Part shown: piece by piece, positions 6,153 through 8,341 of the stretch | How positions within the stretch are numbered: the stretch's first letter is position 1 | Layout: every line of letters begins with the position of its first letter | Origin: JAHHLP01 sp041609895 | GTDB lineage: Bacteria > Bacteroidota > Rhodothermia > Rhodothermales > JABDKH01 | Reading direction: 5' to 3' | Length of the DNA stretch: 8,341 nt | NCBI GenBank assembly: GCA_041609895.1 | Contig: JBFIPX010000148.1 | Span: 1-8,341, forward strand | Translations under genes and position numbers: made by a program | Notes under the pieces: model-generated | Told to the model about the DNA's origin: nothing | Database searches by the model: none | What the model saw: only the letters and a program-made list of their open reading frames with translations

Positions 6153-7076
6153 CTACTGGATCAGGGTGTTGTAGTTGCTGATGCGCGCCGGATCCAACTC
6201 GCTGAGCAGGTCAAAAGCCTGCGATGCCAGCGCCGACTGTTCAAAAATACTAATCAGCTCGAGATACTTGCCGGAGAAGAACAGATCCACCACGTAGGAT
6301 CGCGCGTTCGCATCTACGATGCGACTGAGTTCCTCGACGGAGGCGAGTACCGTGCCACGGGCGAGTTCTGTTTCCTGAACGAAGCGATCCAGCCCGTTGA
6401 AGTGGTAGTCGAAATAGACCTTCCGCAGGTTTCGGAATCGGGGATCGAGAACCTCGGTGATCAGCTTCACCCTGCTGCGGTCGGAGCCGATCTGCTGCCA
6501 TCCCGCTCCGCCCGTAGTTTTGGCGATGTCCGATATGCGCCTGGCTCTTTCGAACAGCGGAGAGCCACCAAATTCAGCAAACGTGTCGTAGTCGTAGCCA
6601 AGGATGATGTACGCGTAGAAGTCAAGGACAGTTGTTAACTCATCGAATCGGTCCTGATCGGAAGTCAACGGTTGACCCTGCGGATAATTAAACGTCCAGT
6701 CCTCGTCGTTGATCTGAAGTATGACGCTGCTCTGGGTGGTTCCGTAGATCGGGCGCCTGCTCGCGATGACTAGCTTTGCTCGAAAGCGGGTAAGCGAAAT
6801 CGCTTCCAGGAATGTTATCTGCAGCGTACAATCGATACGCTCGAAATCCTCGAACGCATCGTCGGTCCAGCGCTGCAGATTCATGTACTCCCGGACCGCA
6901 TCCCTGAACTCGTCGAGATACGTATAGTCGGACCCGCTCAAAGCGCGGTAGTCGACGCTGACGCCGCAGTTCAACTCCTGCGCTCGAACGTCAACCGGAC
7001 TCGCCACGAGCGCCGTGATCACAGCGGTGACCAGCAAGATTGCATACCGCTGGGGTTGTTCGTCTATGCGGCTCAC
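6153..7076 (-). CDS. porD: DUF4835 / PorD-like exported protein
   Basis: DUF4835 proteins are found across Bacteroidota and are annotated as the type IX secretion component PorD; their molecular job is poorly known. From GTG 7076 the product has 307 residues, the family's usual size. Residues 1-32 are a signal peptide (RYAILLVTAVITALVA, then AxA-like VRA before Gln33), so it acts in the periplasm or outer membrane. The mature part starts ELNCGV, the typical family beginning. ERIDC (79-83), SRRPIYG (106-112), FYAYIILGYDYDTF (153-166), GGSPLFERAR (170-179), GGAGWQ (189-194) and YDYHFNGLDRF are recognisable family landmarks. Upstream in-frame ATGs (7163, 7301) would place 45 or more charged residues before the signal peptide, so GTG 7076 is preferred; TTG 7115 is also possible. 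It is divergent from a PorV-like barrel gene and probably shares an mRNA with the amidohydrolase. Confidence 0.85.
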   Translation of the reverse strand: MSRIDEQPQRYAILLVTAVITALVASPVDVRAQELNCGVSVDYRALSGSDYTYLDEFRDAVREYMNLQRWTDDAFEDFERIDCTLQITFLEAISLTRFRAKLVIASRRPIYGTTQSSVILQINDEDWTFNYPQGQPLTSDQDRFDELTTVLDFYAYIILGYDYDTFAEFGGSPLFERARRISDIAKTTGGAGWQQIGSDRSRVKLITEVLDPRFRNLRKVYFDYHFNGLDRFVQETELARGTVLASVEELSRIVDANARSYVVDLFFSGKYLELISIFEQSALASQAFDLLSELDPARISNYNTLIQ

Positions 7077-7239
7077 AAGATGGGAGGTACGTCGATAAGG
7101 ACGCTTGTGGTACAATGAACTTTGATGCTGGTTTCGGAGCCGGCAGCGGAGCTCGAAGTTCGCCATTGGCGCTACCGACACTGTTCTGAGTATAGTGCGG
7201 TCGAATCCGTAATTGGCCACAGCGATTGGCCCGTATCTA
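7077..7239. other. Divergent intergenic region, porD / PorV-like gene
   Basis: These 163 bp separate the two outward-facing envelope genes. No strict TAnnTTTG box occurs on either strand. The nearest is GAACTTTG (7117-7124, plus, one mismatch), without a TTG at suitable spacing. A sigma70-like TTG (7166-7168) and TATAGT (7191-7196) pair is present, but its 19-bp spacing and sequence fit neither Bacteroidota nor classical consensus well. If the plus-strand gene starts at TTG 7213 instead of 7240, the region is 27 bp shorter. Confidence 0.4.
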
Positions 7240-8040
7240 TTGAAACACATCGCCTTGGTTACCTCATTCGCGGCGATCGTGCTGACTCTCCCCGATGCCA
7301 CGGCTCAGCCTCTCGAGAACGGCGCGCGCGTGGCCGGCACGGGCGGCGCCGGATCGGCGACATGCGGCGTACTGGCGCTTCGATTGAATCCCGCTTCCGT
7401 CGGTTGCTCGTCGTCGTTCCTTTTCATGCTGGGTTACTCGCGCGCATTCGGGCTCGGCGAGCTCGACCATTATCAGGCGGCAGTTGGAAAGGGGCTTGGC
7501 GATTCCGGGGTTGCAGTCGCCATTGAATCATTCGGCTTTGATGCCTTCCGGCAACAAAGTCTGCATCTTGTCGCAGCACGCCACATGGAGGCCGGCCTCT
7601 CAGTCGGAGCCGCTATTTCTGCACAGCGGGTCGCTATCCCTGGGGCCGAAACGTTAAACGTCGTCAAAAACGGAGTCGGCATCATCATGCGGCTGGGAAG
7701 TCACCTGCACGTTGGAGCATCATTTCGCCGGCTTCTTCAAATAGGGGATGCGCTGGAAGAGGGACGACTACTGATCCTTGGCGGCTCACTGCGGGTGACG
7801 CAGCAGCTGCTGGTAGTTATTGACGCTCTCAAAGATGGGAGTTTCCCCGTGTCGGTGCGTGGGGGGTTTCAACTACTTCCTGTTCCTGTTCTGGCATTGC
7901 GTGGAGGAGTGTCGACAGCTCCCGAGTCTATATCTCTCGGCGTGGGTATCGATACGGGCGTCGCCACACTCGACGTGGCTGCCAGCCGCCATTCAACACT
8001 AGGATGGTCGAGAGCCGTCTCGATGTCGATAGAGGTCTAG
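7240..8040 (+). CDS. PorV/PorQ-like outer-membrane beta-barrel protein
   Basis: The 266-residue product starts with a signal peptide (MKHIALVTSFAAIVLT, then DATA before Gln23). The mature N-terminus has NGARVAGTGGAGSA (27-40) and LRLNPAS (47-53), the pattern of FadL-fold barrels of the PorV/PorQ and UPF0164 kind (GAR..GMGGA...NPA). The rest consists of repeated amphipathic strands such as GVAVAIESFGF (90-100), AGLSVGAAIS (118-127), SLRVTQQLLVVIDAL (183-197) and VLALRGGVS (217-225), ending in SMSIEV. It should sit in the outer membrane. PorV and PorQ are type IX secretion partners, but many relatives are uncharacterised, so the role here is inferred. Start: TTG 7240 places Lys2 ahead of the hydrophobic core; TTG 7213 would add nine residues (ATAIGPYLL) and is the alternative. 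An exported helix-hairpin-helix protein follows after 54 bp, probably in the same operon. Confidence 0.75.
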   Translation: MKHIALVTSFAAIVLTLPDATAQPLENGARVAGTGGAGSATCGVLALRLNPASVGCSSSFLFMLGYSRAFGLGELDHYQAAVGKGLGDSGVAVAIESFGFDAFRQQSLHLVAARHMEAGLSVGAAISAQRVAIPGAETLNVVKNGVGIIMRLGSHLHVGASFRRLLQIGDALEEGRLLILGGSLRVTQQLLVVIDALKDGSFPVSVRGGFQLLPVPVLALRGGVSTAPESISLGVGIDTGVATLDVAASRHSTLGWSRAVSMSIEV

Positions 8041-8094
8041 CACTCCATACCGCCGTCAAACTATCACTTACCGCCCACCTGTCTTCCTACGGCA

Positions 8095-8341
8095 TTGTCT
8101 ACAGACCATGTCTTCGCCACAGCCCTACTTCTGGTGCTGCTCACGGGAGTGCGGGTCGGCGTTGCGCAAGACACGATGCAAGACGAGCAGGAGATGCTCC
8201 GAAGGTCAATCATCCAGTCCGCCGAACCCGAAAGCGACATAGCGGCGGACGATGACGCACTCGCGAGGCTGCTCGACCAGCCGCTGGATCTGAATTCGGC
8301 TACTGAATACGAGCTCTTTCGGCTGCCGGGGGTGACACCGC
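8095..8341 (+). CDS. Exported helix-hairpin-helix protein, N-terminal fragment
   Basis: An open frame continues past the right edge; 82 residues are visible. The best start is TTG 8095, giving a signal peptide (HVFATALLLVLLTGVRVG, then VAQ) with cleavage near Gln25. No in-frame ATG exists between the previous stop and the hydrophobic stretch. An acidic linker (AEPESDIAADDDA, 43-55) leads to LDLNSATEYELFRLPGVTP (64-82), the beginning of a ComEA-type helix-hairpin-helix, a fold that often binds DNA without sequence specificity. Large exported HhH-repeat proteins occur in Bacteroidota and Ignavibacteria, sometimes beside PorV/UPF0164-like barrels as here. DNA uptake is one possible role, but the protein is cut and the rest is unknown. 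The frame and family are well supported, the exact start less so. Confidence 0.7.
   Translation, partial: MSTDHVFATALLLVLLTGVRVGVAQDTMQDEQEMLRRSIIQSAEPESDIAADDDALARLLDQPLDLNSATEYELFRLPGVTP

Noticed and set aside
5892..6638. A 248-codon plus-strand open frame across the M20D/porD junction
   Set aside because: It is antisense to two well-supported genes and reads as low-information sequence without motifs.
7077..7301. N-terminal extension of the PorD-like protein to ATG 7163 or 7301
   Set aside because: This would bury the signal peptide behind 45 or more residues and overlap the region upstream of, or the start of, the divergent gene.

Overview
This window looks like chromosome of a Bacteroidota bacterium, most likely from the Rhodothermia/Balneolia side. 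Three observations point there. It has a DUF4835/PorD-type exported protein, a family tied to the type IX secretion system. It has sites of the form TAnnTTTG, the -7 element of the Bacteroidota primary sigma factor, and lacks obvious Shine-Dalgarno sequences. It also has a PorV-like outer-membrane protein followed by an exported helix-hairpin-helix protein. Base composition is fairly GC-rich by eye, and several exported proteins are acidic. No phage, transposon, CRISPR, tRNA or rRNA signal is visible.

Layout. (1) 1-360, minus strand: the N-terminal 120 residues of an exported pectate-lyase-superfamily beta-helix protein, running off the left edge. (2) 361-614: divergent intergenic region. (3) 615-1394, plus: an acidic lipoprotein of unknown function, closed by a strong intrinsic terminator at about 1416-1457. 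(4) 1481-2140, minus: a 219-residue protein with a helical N-terminus and two ACT-like regions. (5) 2141-2256: a short divergent regulatory region holding a good -7 box and a perfect 8-bp inverted repeat. (6) 2257-4919, plus: dapB-dapA-dapD, three steps of diaminopimelate/lysine synthesis by the succinylase branch, with a likely internal promoter before dapD. (7) 4931-6127, minus: an M20D-type amidohydrolase that converges on dapD with 11 bp between stops. (8) 6153-7076, minus: porD-like gene, probably co-transcribed with the amidohydrolase (25-bp gap). (9) 7240-8040, plus: PorV/PorQ-like outer-membrane beta-barrel, divergent from porD. (10) 8095 to the right edge, plus: an exported helix-hairpin-helix protein, cut off by the window.

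How it fits together. The centre is an amino-acid/cell-wall precursor module: DapA condenses aspartate semialdehyde with pyruvate, DapB reduces the product and DapD succinylates it. The divergent ACT-domain protein is a candidate amino-acid-sensing regulator of the module, and the inverted repeat in front of its own gene is a candidate operator; this is inference. The right part is an envelope module (PorD, a PorV-like barrel, an exported HhH protein). The left part is an unrelated pair of exported proteins. Five of the nine genes appear to start with GTG or TTG, so start calls there are less certain than the reading frames.
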